Of a stretch of 64,000 nt of DNA, positions 8,329-17,156 are shown piece by piece. The position numbers and the translations under genes were made by a program. The stretch is from Dongia_A sp964542425. Lineage in GTDB: Bacteria > Pseudomonadota > Alphaproteobacteria > Dongiales > Dongiaceae. Location of the stretch: assembly GCA_964542425.1 (NCBI GenBank), contig CAZIUB010000031.1, forward strand, positions 1 to 64,000. The letters are read 5' to 3'. A model generated the notes under the pieces. The model worked only from the letters and a program-made list of their open reading frames with translations. It was not told the origin of the DNA and ran no database searches. The number at the start of each line of letters is the position of its first letter. Positions within the stretch are counted from its first letter, which is position 1.

Positions 8329-9651
8329 ATGACAGTGCCTGCCGCAATACCAACCGCCACCCGGCGCCCGCGCATCGGGCGCGCCGCCCTGGCGTTCCTC
8401 GCCCTCCTCATGGCGCCGCTGTCGGCCCGGGCCGAGGACGGCGTCATCGACAGTGGCGACACCGCATGGATGTTGGTGTCTACCGCGCTCGTCATCCTGA
8501 TGACGGTACCTGGGCTGGTGTTGTTCTACGGCGGCTTGGTGCGCAAGAAGAATGTGCTCGCCACCTTCGTGCAGTGCTTTGCCACCTGCGCGCTCGCCTC
8601 GGTGGTCTGGATGATCGCCGGCTACAGCCTCTCGTTCCGCGAGGGCATCGGCTTCATCGGCGGCTTCGATCGCCTGTTCCTCGCCGGCCTGACCGTCGAG
8701 GCGACGGTGGGTACGATCCCGGAATCGGTCTTCATGATGTTCCAGATGGCCTTCGCCATCATCACGCCGGCGCTCATCACCGGCGCCTATGCCGACCGCA
8801 TGAAGTTCTCGGCGATGCTGGTCTTCAACGCGCTGTGGATTCTCCTAGTCTACGCGCCGGTGTGCCACTGGGTGTGGGGCGGCGGCCTGCTGGCGGATGC
8901 CGGCGTGCTCGACTATGCCGGCGGCACAGTCGTCCACATCAACGCCGGCGTCGCCGGCCTCGTCGCCGCGCTGGTCATCGGCAAGCGCTTGCGCTACGGC
9001 AGCGAGAATTTCCCGCCGCACAGCCTGGTCCTTTCGATCGTCGGCGCGGGCCTGCTCTGGGTCGGCTGGTTCGGCTTCAACGCGGGCTCCGCGCTCGCCG
9101 CCGACGGCCGCGCCGGCATGGCGATGGCGGTGACGCAGATCGCCGCCGCCGCCGCCGCCCTGTCGTGGATGCTGGTGGAATGGCTGCTGCGCGGCAAGCC
9201 GAGCGGCCTCGGGCTCATCTCCGGTGCCGTCGGCGGCCTGGTGGCGATCACGCCGGCCGCCGGCTTCGTCAACCCGCTGGGCGGGCTCGCCATCGGCCTG
9301 CTGGCGGGTGCTGCCTGCTACTGGGGCGCCAATAACCTGAAGCGGCGCTTGAAGTACGACGATTCGCTCGACGCCTTCGGCATCCACGGCATCGGCGGCA
9401 TCGTCGGCGCGCTGCTGACCGGCGTGTTCGCCAGCGAGGCAGTGGGCGGCACCGCCGGGCTGATCGAGGGCAATGGCGAGCAGGTGCTGCGGCAGCTCTG
9501 GGGCGTCGCCCTCACCATTGCCTACTGTGCGATCGCCACCTGGGTGGTGCTGAAGCTGATCGAGAAGACGATCGGCCTGCGCGTCGACGAGAAGGCCGAG
9601 ACGATCGGCCTCGACATTTCGCTGCACGGCCAACGTGGCTACGAGATCTAG
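8329..9651 (+). CDS. amtB: ammonium transporter
   Basis: A 440-residue Amt/Mep/Rh family channel of the inner membrane that conducts ammonium. An N-terminal signal sequence (about residues 14-33, ending SARAEDG) precedes about eleven membrane helices. Family hallmarks include WMLVSTALVILMTVPGLVLFYGGLVRKKN, written here in two parts (residues near 44-60 and the following FYGGLVRKKN), the paired pore histidines in VVHINAGVAG and DAFGIHGIGG, and the GWFGFNAGSAL motif. AAGGGGAGAG precedes ATG 8329. The PII gene follows after 15 bases, the usual arrangement for PII-gated AmtB. Confidence 0.95.
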   Translation: MTVPAAIPTATRRPRIGRAALAFLALLMAPLSARAEDGVIDSGDTAWMLVSTALVILMTVPGLVLFYGGLVRKKNVLATFVQCFATCALASVVWMIAGYSLSFREGIGFIGGFDRLFLAGLTVEATVGTIPESVFMMFQMAFAIITPALITGAYADRMKFSAMLVFNALWILLVYAPVCHWVWGGGLLADAGVLDYAGGTVVHINAGVAGLVAALVIGKRLRYGSENFPPHSLVLSIVGAGLLWVGWFGFNAGSALAADGRAGMAMAVTQIAAAAAALSWMLVEWLLRGKPSGLGLISGAVGGLVAITPAAGFVNPLGGLAIGLLAGAACYWGANNLKRRLKYDDSLDAFGIHGIGGIVGALLTGVFASEAVGGTAGLIEGNGEQVLRQLWGVALTIAYCAIATWVVLKLIEKTIGLRVDEKAETIGLDISLHGQRGYEI

Positions 9652-9666
9652 GGCGGGAGAGTGGGC

Positions 9667-10011
9667 ATGAAATACGTCATCGCCATCGTCCAACCGCACA
9701 AGCTGGAGGAGGTCAGGGATGCCCTGATTGCCCTCGACATCACGGCGCTCACCGCCACCGAGGTGCGCCGCTTCGGCGGCAGCGAGGAGCACATGGAATT
9801 CTACCGTTCCGTCGACTATAAGGTCGGCTTCCTGCCCAAGATCAAGATCGAGTTCGCGGTGTCGGACGAGATCGTCGACCGCGCCATCGACGCTTTGCGC
9901 GAGGCGGCGACCACGGGCAGCATCGGCGATGGCCGGATCTACGTGCTCGAGCTCGCCAAGACGGTACAGATCAAGTCCGGCAGGATCGACGCCGATGTGC
10001 TGGCGCTGTAG
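9667..10011 (+). CDS. glnK: nitrogen regulatory protein P-II, variant T-loop base
   Basis: The 114-residue protein is a PII signal transducer, a trimeric ATP/ADP and 2-oxoglutarate sensor that docks on AmtB. Residue numbering matches E. coli PII, and the uridylylation Tyr51 is kept in FYRSVDYKVGF. The IGDGRIYVLE nucleotide-binding loop is also kept. However, residues 37-41 read GGSEE instead of the usual GRQKG, so Gln39, which helps bind Mg-ATP and 2-oxoglutarate, is Ser, and Lys9 is Gln. ATG at 9667 is preferred to the in-frame GTG at 9661, since it begins the family motif. It lies 15 bases behind amtB. Confidence 0.9.
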   Translation: MKYVIAIVQPHKLEEVRDALIALDITALTATEVRRFGGSEEHMEFYRSVDYKVGFLPKIKIEFAVSDEIVDRAIDALREAATTGSIGDGRIYVLELAKTVQIKSGRIDADVLAL

Positions 10012-10030
10012 CGGCGGGGGGTGCCGCCGC
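10011..10030. terminator. GC hairpin at the end of amtB-glnK
   Basis: GCGGCGG (10011-10017) pairs with CCGCCGC (10024-10030) at the glnK stop codon. There is no T-run, so this may be an mRNA 3'-end structure or a partial terminator before glnA. Confidence 0.35.
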
Positions 10031-10199
10031 TGCTGGCCGAGCCCTGGCTTGGCCTGGTTTGGCCCGGAGATTTCGCCACGCGCAATATCCGTATCGCCAA
10101 GCTCTGGCGCGTGGAGACATTCATGGGCCGCGGCCGTCGCCTTCGCCCGCGATCTCGGCCGGTAGCGCCGGGCATCCGATGGATTTCACATTATCAAAC

Positions 10200-10242
10200 T
10201 TGTCACGGAGGTGTTGAATCGCTAATTACTTGCGCAATTAGC
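10200..10242 (+). promoter_or_regulatory. putative glnA promoter overlapped by a 7-bp inverted repeat
   Basis: TTGTCA (10200-10205), a 17-base spacer and TAATTA (10223-10228) resemble a sigma-70 promoter. The inverted repeat GCTAATT (10221-10227) and AATTAGC (10236-10242) covers the -10 box, 23 bases before the glnA ATG, and is a candidate operator. I did not find a clear sigma-54 TGGCAC-N5-TTGC site here. Confidence 0.4.
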
Positions 10243-10265
10243 CTTCATAGAGGGAATTCAGAGCC

Positions 10266-11672
10266 ATGAAGACCGCAGCGGAGATCGTCGAGCGCATCGA
10301 GCGTGACGGCATCGATTTCGTGGACTTCCGGTTCACGGACACAAGAGGCAAGTGGCAGCACCTGTCGCAGCACCGCGACACGGTCACCGAGAATTTCCTC
10401 ACCGAAGGGGTGCTGTTCGACGGCTCGTCGATCGCCGGTTGGAAGGACATCAACGAATCCGACATGCTGCTGGTGCCGCAGCTCGACACCTGCGTCGAGG
10501 ATCCCTTCTCCGACAAACTGCTGGTCATCGTGTGCGACGTGCACGAGCCGGCCAGCCGCGAACGGTACAACCGCGATCCGCGCGGCGTGGCGCGACGCGC
10601 CGAGGAATACCTGGCTTCGACCGGCATCGGTGACATCGCCTATTTCGGTCCGGAGCCGGAGTTCTTCGTCTTCGACAGCGTGCGCTTCTCGGTGACGCCG
10701 AACGCCTCGTTCTATTATCTCGACTCCACCGAGGACCCTTACAATTCCGGCAAGGACTATCCCGACGGCAACCGCGGCCACCGGCCCGGGCCCAAGGGCG
10801 GCTACTTCCCGGTACCGCCGGTCGACCAGAACCAGGAGATGCGGAGCGACATGGTGCGGCGCATGCTCCGCATGGGCGTCGGCGTCGAGAAGCACCATCA
10901 CGAGGTGGCGCCCAGCCAGCATGAGCTCGGCATCAAGTTCGACACCCTCGTGCGTTGCGCCGACAATGTGCAGAAGTACAAGTACGTAGTGCACAACGTC
11001 GCCGACGCTAGGGCCAAGACCGCGACCTTCATGCCCAAGCCCGTCATGGCCGACAACGGCTCGGGCATGCACTGCCACCAGTCGATCTGGAAGGGCGCCA
11101 CGCCGGTCTTCGCCGGCAATGGCTACCAAGGGCTTTCCCAGGAGGCGCTCTGGTACATCGGCGGCATCATCAAGCATGGCCGCGCGCTCAACGTCTTCAC
11201 CAACCCGACGACCAACAGCTACAAGCGCCTGGTCCCGGGCTACGAGGCCCCGGTTTTCCTCGCCTATGCTTCGCGCAACCGCTCGGCCTCGTGCCGCATC
11301 CCTTTCGCCGACGGCCCCAATGCCAAGCGCGTCGAGGTGCGCTTCCCCGATGCCGCGGCCAATCCCTACCTCGCCTTCGCGGCCATGCTGATGGCGGGCA
11401 TCGACGGCATCCAGAATCGTATCGACCCGGGCAAGGCGCTGGAGCGCAACCTCTACGAAATGCCGGAAGAGGAAATCGTCGACCTGCCGACCGTCTGCCG
11501 CAGCCTGCGCGAGGCCGTGCGCGAGACCTCGACCCACCGCGAGTTCCTGCTCAAGGGCGGTGTATTCTCCGAGGACATGATCGACGCGTACTTGCATCTG
11601 AAACGCCAGGAGCTCCACCTCGCCGAGACGACGACAACCGCGCTGGAATACCAGATGTATTACAGCGTCTGA
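10266..11672 (+). CDS. glnA: glutamine synthetase type I
   Basis: A 468-residue type I-beta glutamine synthetase that makes glutamine from glutamate, ammonia and ATP as a dodecamer. It shows GVLFDGSSIAGWK, the glutamate flap and metal-site region NGSGMHCHQSIWK, PTTNSYKRLVPGYEAP and RSASCRIP. The adenylylation target is Tyr397 in ERNLYEMP, exactly at the canonical position, so activity should be controlled by GlnE. The start at 10266 follows AGAGGGA. Together with amtB and the PII gene, it forms an ammonium uptake and assimilation module. Confidence 0.97.
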   Translation: MKTAAEIVERIERDGIDFVDFRFTDTRGKWQHLSQHRDTVTENFLTEGVLFDGSSIAGWKDINESDMLLVPQLDTCVEDPFSDKLLVIVCDVHEPASRERYNRDPRGVARRAEEYLASTGIGDIAYFGPEPEFFVFDSVRFSVTPNASFYYLDSTEDPYNSGKDYPDGNRGHRPGPKGGYFPVPPVDQNQEMRSDMVRRMLRMGVGVEKHHHEVAPSQHELGIKFDTLVRCADNVQKYKYVVHNVADARAKTATFMPKPVMADNGSGMHCHQSIWKGATPVFAGNGYQGLSQEALWYIGGIIKHGRALNVFTNPTTNSYKRLVPGYEAPVFLAYASRNRSASCRIPFADGPNAKRVEVRFPDAAANPYLAFAAMLMAGIDGIQNRIDPGKALERNLYEMPEEEIVDLPTVCRSLREAVRETSTHREFLLKGGVFSEDMIDAYLHLKRQELHLAETTTTALEYQMYYSV

Positions 11673-11733
11673 GTGACCGCCCCGACCCGGCACCGGTGCG
11701 ATCGCGGATCGCAAGGCGGGAGCGCCATGACCC

Positions 11734-12702
11734 TCATAATCCCCCCGCCTCGAACAGCATGTCGATCACCCGCTGGTTGGCGCGCGAGGATTCGATGGGG
11801 AAGGCGAGCGTGGCTTTTCCCGCCACCGCCTCCGCGAAATTCTCCGCCTGCAGGCGATACTGGTTGTCGGATGGGAAGTAGAATTCCTCGACCCCCATCT
11901 GGCGGTCGCGGCGCATCGCAACCTTGGTCATCCCGAATTGGCCGGCGTTGAAGGGCGTCTCGACGCTGACCCAGCCATCCGATCCGTGGAAAGTCATGCC
12001 CTGGCGCCCGGATAATTGCGTCGCGCAGTAGAAATCAAGATCGAACCCCTCGAATTCCAGATGGCAGAGCGCATAGCGATCGATGCCGAATTGCGGGTCC
12101 AACTCGATCCTGGCCCTGGCCGAGATCGGCTCCTTGCCTGTAACAAGCCGGGTCGTCACCACCGGATAGACGCCGATGTCACGCAAGCCCCCACCACCCA
12201 GTTCCGGGTGGTTGCGCATGTTGTCGGGGTCCTTGAGCACATAGCTGAAGGCGCCCTGCACCACGCGGAGCGTGCCGATCTTGCCGCCTTGCACCAGATC
12301 GCGCACCAGGTGCCATTGCGGATGGTGGGCGACCATGAAGGCCTCGCCGACGACGAGCCCGGAACGGTCGCGAAGTGCCATCAATTCGTCCACCTCTTCC
12401 GCCCTCATGGCGATGGGTTTTTCGCACAGCACATGCTTGCCGGCGGCGATCGCGCGCTTGGTCCATTCCACATGCTGGGCGGTGACCAGCGGGATATAGA
12501 CCGCATCCACATCGGGCGAAGCCAAGAGCGCCTGGTAATCGCCGAAAATCCGCGGAATGGCGAAATGCTCCGCCACCGCCTTGGCCCGGGAAGGATCGCG
12601 GGCGGCGATCGCCATGACCTTGCCGTTGCTGCTTAGTTGGATGCCCGGGATTACCTGCTCGCGCGCGATCTTGGCCGCGCCTAGGACGCCCCACCGCAGC
12701 AT
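11734..12702 (-). CDS. Gfo/Idh/MocA family oxidoreductase
   Basis: The 322-residue protein has an N-terminal Rossmann fold (RWGVLGAAKIA at residues 3-13), followed by the family Lys-Pro motif in HVLCEKPIAM near residue 90 and a C-terminal beta-sheet domain. Such enzymes oxidise or reduce sugars, inositols or related alcohols with NAD(P). GAGAGGAACAGG sits just before the ATG at 12702, which is preferred to an in-frame ATG seven codons upstream. The next upstream gene on the same strand, a carbamoylputrescine amidase homologue, ends 36 bases away, so they may be co-transcribed. Confidence 0.85.
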   Translation of the reverse strand: MLRWGVLGAAKIAREQVIPGIQLSSNGKVMAIAARDPSRAKAVAEHFAIPRIFGDYQALLASPDVDAVYIPLVTAQHVEWTKRAIAAGKHVLCEKPIAMRAEEVDELMALRDRSGLVVGEAFMVAHHPQWHLVRDLVQGGKIGTLRVVQGAFSYVLKDPDNMRNHPELGGGGLRDIGVYPVVTTRLVTGKEPISARARIELDPQFGIDRYALCHLEFEGFDLDFYCATQLSGRQGMTFHGSDGWVSVETPFNAGQFGMTKVAMRRDRQMGVEEFYFPSDNQYRLQAENFAEAVAGKATLAFPIESSRANQRVIDMLFEAGGL

Positions 12703-12738
12703 TTGCCTGTTCCTCTCGTTCATTGGCCAAGTTCCGGC

Positions 12739-13614
12739 TCAGGCGCCGCCCTGGTCGCCATCTAGCGTCAACAGCTTGCCGTAGAGGTCTGGCCGGCGGT
12801 CGCGGAATATGCCCCAGGACGCCCGCCGGGCGCGAATTTCCTCGAGATCGAAACCGGCGACGATGACCGCTTCTGCGCTTCCGGCCTCCGCGACCTTGGC
12901 GCCCCAAGGATCGGCGATGAAGGATCGGCCATGGAAATCGAGCGCGCAGCTCCGGCCCTGTTCGCGGCCGACGCGGTTCGCGGCCACCAATGGCACCATG
13001 TTTGCCCCGGCATGGCCTTGCATCACCCGCTGCCAATGATCGGCGCTTTGTATCGTGGAATCGTTGGGCTCGCTGCCGATCGCCGTCGGATAGAGCAGGA
13101 TCTCCGCGCCTTGCAGCGCCAGCGCCCGCGCGCATTCGGGAAACCATTGATCCCAGCAGATGCCGATCCCGATCTTCCCGAATTTCGTGTCCCAGACCCG
13201 GAAACCGGTGTCGCCGGGATTAAAGTAGTACTTCTCCTGGTAACCAGGCCCATCCGGGATGTGCGACTTGCGATAGAGGCCGAGCTCGCCGCCGTCGGCA
13301 TCGATGACCATGACCGAATTGTAATAGGCGTTGTTGGCGCGCTCGAAGAAGCTGACCGGCAGCACCAAATTCAATTCGGCGGCAAGGGCCGCCATGCGCC
13401 GGATGGTCGGATGGCCCTCGGCCGGGTGGGCCAGCGCGAACAGGGATGGCGCCTGATCCTTGCAGAAGTAGGGGGTCTCGAACAGTTCCTGGGTGAGGAC
13501 GATGTCGGCGCCCTTGCCGGCGGCGTCGCGGATCAGACGCTCGGCCGTCGCGACGTTTTCCGCCGGTTCCTGCTTGGCGGCGAATTGCGTCGCCGCGACC
13601 CAAACCCTCGACAT
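12739..13614 (-). CDS. aguB: N-carbamoylputrescine amidase-like carbon-nitrogen hydrolase
   Basis: A 291-residue nitrilase-superfamily amidase with catalytic Glu43 (TQELFETPYF), Lys116 (YRKSHIPDGPGY) and Cys153 (GICWDQWFPE). These motifs, especially RKSHIPDGPGYQEKYYF and the CWDQWFPEAAR-type loop, are those of AguB, which turns N-carbamoylputrescine into putrescine, ammonia and CO2 in arginine-derived polyamine synthesis. No agmatine deiminase (aguA) gene is visible in the window. The start is just downstream of a two-hairpin repeat (13637-13776) and the gene is divergent from a flavin reductase. A related amide is possible as substrate. Confidence 0.85.
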   Translation of the reverse strand: MSRVWVAATQFAAKQEPAENVATAERLIRDAAGKGADIVLTQELFETPYFCKDQAPSLFALAHPAEGHPTIRRMAALAAELNLVLPVSFFERANNAYYNSVMVIDADGGELGLYRKSHIPDGPGYQEKYYFNPGDTGFRVWDTKFGKIGIGICWDQWFPECARALALQGAEILLYPTAIGSEPNDSTIQSADHWQRVMQGHAGANMVPLVAANRVGREQGRSCALDFHGRSFIADPWGAKVAEAGSAEAVIVAGFDLEEIRARRASWGIFRDRRPDLYGKLLTLDGDQGGA

Positions 13615-13636
13615 GCCATCAACCCCTTCCGCACAG

Positions 13637-13776
13637 TACCCGCCGTCGCCGATGGCCGATTCGAGCCAATTGACCCCACCAGAGTACGCCGGCGGGTACT
13701 ATCATATGGCAACATGTGCCAACTTTCGTGGCTGCATCGGAGGGTTGCATGTATCACGCATATTCGAAAGTTGGCA
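13637..13776 (-). mobile_element. two-hairpin MITE-like element, copy 2
   Basis: Reverse-oriented copy of the element first seen at 5940. It starts at 13776 as TGCCAACTTTCG and ends at 13637 with GGCGGGTA. Here the left hairpin is a perfect 11-bp pair, GCCAACTTTCG with CGAAAGTTGGC. The outer side of the left end is CCAG (minus strand). It occupies the divergent spacer between aguB and a flavin reductase gene, so it may affect their promoters or transcript ends. Confidence 0.75.
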
Positions 13777-13848
13777 CTGGCGCGAATTCACGGCACCATA
13801 CCCCGGAAATCTTTTCCCGCCCAAGCGCAATCCCAAGGTCCAACACCC

Positions 13849-14460
13849 ATGTTCTACGAACCCAGGCTAGACAATCATGGCATGCAAGTGAGCCCGTTCA
13901 AGGCGCTGGTGGTGCCGCGCCCGATCGCCTGGATCTCGAGCCAAAGCCGCGATGGCGTGGTCAATCTGGCGCCGTTCAGCTTTTTCAACGCCATGTCCGA
14001 GTATCCGCCGGTCCTGTGCTTCGGGCCTGGCGGGCGCAAGCCCGACCGGGCGATCAAGGACACGCGCGCCAATATCGAGGAAACCGGCGAATTCGTGGTC
14101 AATCTCGCCACCTGGGATTTGCGCGAGGCGATGAACCAGAGCTCGGCGCAATTCCCGGCCGGAACGGGCGAAATGACCCAAATCGGAATCGAGGCGGCGC
14201 CCTCGCGCCTGGTCAAGCCGCCGCGCGTGGCCTCGTCCCCGGTCAGCTTCGAATGCCGCTGGTTCAAGACCGTCGAATTGCCGCATCTCGATCCCCAAAG
14301 TGCCAACGTCGCCATGTTCGGCGAGGTCATCGGCATCCATATCGCCGACGACATGATCCAGGACGGCCGCGTCGATTCGCTGCGCCATCGCCCGATCGCG
14401 CGCATGGGCTATTCGGAATACACCAGCGTCGATTCCAAGTTCTCGATGCGCCGGCCCTAG
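13849..14460 (+). CDS. flavin reductase family protein (DIM6/NTAB-like)
   Basis: The 203-residue protein carries the flavin-binding split barrel with FKALVVPRPIAWISS near residues 16-31, NLAPFSFFNAMSEYPPVLCF, and GEFVVNLATWDLREAMN. It would bind FMN and act as an NAD(P)H:flavin reductase or a closely related flavoprotein. It differs from the shorter reductase at 616-1119. ATG at 13849 begins the domain; the upstream open frame only runs through the inserted repeat. Its stop codon shares CTAG with the stop of the convergent diaminopropionate lyase gene. Confidence 0.85.
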   Translation: MFYEPRLDNHGMQVSPFKALVVPRPIAWISSQSRDGVVNLAPFSFFNAMSEYPPVLCFGPGGRKPDRAIKDTRANIEETGEFVVNLATWDLREAMNQSSAQFPAGTGEMTQIGIEAAPSRLVKPPRVASSPVSFECRWFKTVELPHLDPQSANVAMFGEVIGIHIADDMIQDGRVDSLRHRPIARMGYSEYTSVDSKFSMRRP

Positions 14461-15674
14461 GCCGCCACTTCGGCGGAGGACCGACCGACGACGCGGGCGT
14501 AGGTGTCCTCGTCGGTCGCACCCTCGCTGCCGATTGCCAGGACGATGGAGCCCTCGTCAAGCCCGATCCTCGCCCGCGCGACCTCATCCCGGCTGACCGC
14601 CAGCAAACCGGCGACGGAGGCCGATCCCGATTCGCCGGCGACGATCGCGGGATCGCGCGGCCCGCCCGCTGCCAATCGGCGCATGGCCAAGGGTCCCCAG
14701 GCATCGTCGAGCGCCACCACATGATCGATCGCTCGCCGCAGGATCGGCCAGGCGAGGGCCGATACCTCGCCCGCCGCGAGGCACGCCATGAAGGTCTCGA
14801 TATCGCCCTCGATCGCGATTGGTTTGCCTGCTGCGATGCTGCGATAGACGCAATCGGCCTTGATCGGTTCGATGGCGATCAGGCGCGGGCGGCCTTGGCC
14901 CTGGCGTTCCCACAAATAGCCCGCGATCGCGGCGGCGAGGCCACCCACCCCCGCCTGCACGAGGACGTGGCTCGGCCGGACGCCCGTCGGCATCTGGGCC
15001 AAGGCTTCGTCGATCAGGACCTGATAGCCCTGCATCACCAGGCAGGGGATGGGGTCGACTTGGCTTGCAAGGGCGGTGTCCTGGATCACTTGCCAGCCCT
15101 CCTTGCGTGCGCTGGCGATACAAGCCCTGACCGAATCGTCGTAATTGCCGGGGACGCGCCTGATCTCGGCGCCATAGCGCGCGATTTCGCGCGCGCGCGC
15201 GCCGCTCACATGGGCATGCAGGAAAATGACGCAGTGGCATCCGAACAGCCGCGCGCCCCAGGCGACCGAGCGGCCGTGATTGCCGTCGGTCGCCGCCGTC
15301 ACCACCACGGTTTCGGTCAGGCCTCGATACCTGGCCCCGCCGAGGGTGGGCGCGTCGGCATCGGAGATTCCATGCGCATTCCGCAAATGGTCCTGCAATA
15401 CGCGCAAGACCGCATAGGCCCCGCCCAGCGCCTTGAAGCTCTTGAGGCCGAAGCGAAGGCCCTCGTCCTTGTAGAAAACCCTCGCCACGCGCGTTTCCTG
15501 GGCGAGGTCCACGAGGTTGCGCAAGGGCGTGGGTTCATAATCCGGCCAGGAACGGATTTCGCGTGAAGCCCGCGCGAAGGCAGCCTGGTTGAGGATCGCC
15601 TGCTCGGGCCCGCCATAGGGTGCCCCGGGATCGGCCGCCGGATTGTCGATCAGGCGAAACTCGGGATTGTTCAT
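14457..15674 (-). CDS. dpaL: diaminopropionate ammonia-lyase
   Basis: A 405-residue fold-type II PLP enzyme. The PLP lysine is in GLKSFKALGGAYA (about residue 78), followed by VTAATDGNHGRSVAW, the substrate and PLP-phosphate region, and a glycine loop near GVGGLAAAIAG. These motifs match diaminopropionate ammonia-lyase (YgeX type), which converts 2,3-diaminopropionate to pyruvate and two ammonia. It is divergent from the serine dehydratase gene, so both genes feed pyruvate from small amino acids. The ATG at 15674 fits the family N-terminus. Confidence 0.88.
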   Translation of the reverse strand: MNNPEFRLIDNPAADPGAPYGGPEQAILNQAAFARASREIRSWPDYEPTPLRNLVDLAQETRVARVFYKDEGLRFGLKSFKALGGAYAVLRVLQDHLRNAHGISDADAPTLGGARYRGLTETVVVTAATDGNHGRSVAWGARLFGCHCVIFLHAHVSGARAREIARYGAEIRRVPGNYDDSVRACIASARKEGWQVIQDTALASQVDPIPCLVMQGYQVLIDEALAQMPTGVRPSHVLVQAGVGGLAAAIAGYLWERQGQGRPRLIAIEPIKADCVYRSIAAGKPIAIEGDIETFMACLAAGEVSALAWPILRRAIDHVVALDDAWGPLAMRRLAAGGPRDPAIVAGESGSASVAGLLAVSRDEVARARIGLDEGSIVLAIGSEGATDEDTYARVVGRSSAEVAA

Positions 15675-15760
15675 CGTTGTGTTCCTTGGCTTGGCTTAGG
15701 GCTGGCGATGGCGCGGACCCGCTTCCCCCGCTATGATCGAGGGTGGAAGCGAGGACAACA

Positions 15761-17134
15761 ATGTTCGTCAGCATCTTCGATTTGTTCAAGATCGGGATCG
15801 GCCCGTCAAGTTCGCATACCATGGGCCCGATGACCGCCGGCAACCGGTTCCTGGAAGCGCTCCGGCGATCGGGAAGGCGGGACATCGCCCGTGTCCAGGT
15901 TCGGCTCTATGGCTCGCTCGCCCTGACCGGCAAGGGTCACGGCACCGACAAGGCGGTCATCCTCGGCCTTCTCGATCAACGGCCGGACGAGATCGACCCC
16001 GATACGATGGAGAGTTTGGTGGCGGGCCAAAGGGCCTCGCGCCGGCTGGCCCCCGCCGGCTTGCCCGAGTTCGCCTTCGATCCCGCGACCGACCTCGTCT
16101 TCGAGTTCGGGTGCGTGCTCCCCGGCCATTCCAACGGCATGGAGGCGGCGGCCTATGATTCCACCGGCGCCACGATCCTCGCCAAGACCTATTACTCGAT
16201 CGGCGGCGGCTTCGTGATCGAGGAAGGGGCGGTGGCGCCCGAGGCCGAGGCGCACGGTTCCACCATCCCCTATCCCTTCGAAAGTGCCGCACGGATGCTG
16301 GAAATGGGCATCGCGTCGGGCCTAAGCATCGCCCAGATGAAACACGCGAACGAGAGCGTCTATCGCGTGCCGGACGAAGTCGATCGCGGCATCGATCGCA
16401 TCTGGGAGAACATGAACAAGTGCATCGAGCGGGGCCTCCGCCAGGAAGGCACGCTGCCTGGCGGCCTCAATGTCAAGCGCCGGGCCAAAGCTATCCTGGA
16501 AAAACTCAAGGCCGAACGCATGGCCAATCAGCGCTACGATCATCAGGTGATGGATTGGATCAGCGTCTATGCGCTGGCCGTGAACGAGGAGAACGCTGCC
16601 GGCGGGCGCGTCGTGACCGCGCCCACTAATGGTGCCGCCGGCGTGATACCGGCGGTCATCCGCTACTATCTCGATCATTGCCAGGGGGCGGGGCAGGCCG
16701 GCATGCGCGACTTCCTCTTGACGGCAGCGGCGATCGGCAGCGTCATCAAGCACAATGCCTCGATCTCGGGCGCCGAGGTCGGATGCCAAGGGGAGGTCGG
16801 CTCGGCCTCGGCGATGGCGGCAGCGGGGCTTGCGGCCGCGCTTGGGGCCAGCAACGCCCAGATCGAGAACGCGGCCGAAATTGCGCTCGAGCATCATCTT
16901 GGCATGACCTGCGATCCGGTGGGGGGCCTGGTGCAGGTGCCCTGTATCGAGCGCAATGCCTTCGGCGCCGCCAAGGCGGTACTCGCTGCCTCGCTCGCGC
17001 TTCGCGGCGACGGCAGCCATATCGTGCCCCTGGACAGCGCCATCGAGACCATGCGCCAGACCGGCTTCGACATGAGCGCCAAGTACAAGGAGACCAGCCA
17101 AGGCGGCTTGGCGGTGAACGTGGTCGCATGCTGA
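15761..17134 (+). CDS. sdaA: L-serine ammonia-lyase (iron-sulfur type)
   Basis: A 457-residue L-serine dehydratase giving pyruvate and ammonia. The N-terminal domain opens with SIFDLFKIGIGPSSSHTMGP. The [4Fe-4S] ligands Cys342 (VGCQGEVGSA), Cys384 (GMTCDPVGG) and Cys395 (VPCIERNA) lie at the spacing known for type 2 enzymes, and the last residue is Cys457, the tail cysteine that occupies the active site in the resting enzyme. GAGG precedes ATG 15761. It could drain serine made from glycine and C1 units in the methylated-amine pathway, though the genes are not adjacent. Confidence 0.95.
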   Translation: MFVSIFDLFKIGIGPSSSHTMGPMTAGNRFLEALRRSGRRDIARVQVRLYGSLALTGKGHGTDKAVILGLLDQRPDEIDPDTMESLVAGQRASRRLAPAGLPEFAFDPATDLVFEFGCVLPGHSNGMEAAAYDSTGATILAKTYYSIGGGFVIEEGAVAPEAEAHGSTIPYPFESAARMLEMGIASGLSIAQMKHANESVYRVPDEVDRGIDRIWENMNKCIERGLRQEGTLPGGLNVKRRAKAILEKLKAERMANQRYDHQVMDWISVYALAVNEENAAGGRVVTAPTNGAAGVIPAVIRYYLDHCQGAGQAGMRDFLLTAAAIGSVIKHNASISGAEVGCQGEVGSASAMAAAGLAAALGASNAQIENAAEIALEHHLGMTCDPVGGLVQVPCIERNAFGAAKAVLAASLALRGDGSHIVPLDSAIETMRQTGFDMSAKYKETSQGGLAVNVVAC

Positions 17135-17156
17135 ACCGGGCGTTCTTATTGGCACT

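Noticed and set aside
10245..11714. 489-codon open frame opposite glnA
   Set aside because: High-GC antisense shadow of a certain glutamine synthetase gene; no motif or ribosome binding site.
12931..14460. 509-codon plus-strand frame reaching back through aguB and the repeat
   Set aside because: Only the last 203 codons from ATG 13849 encode a known domain; the rest is shadow of aguB and the inserted element.
15675..15760. glycine riboswitch before sdaA
   Set aside because: The spacer is only 86 bases and shows no tandem aptamer pattern.
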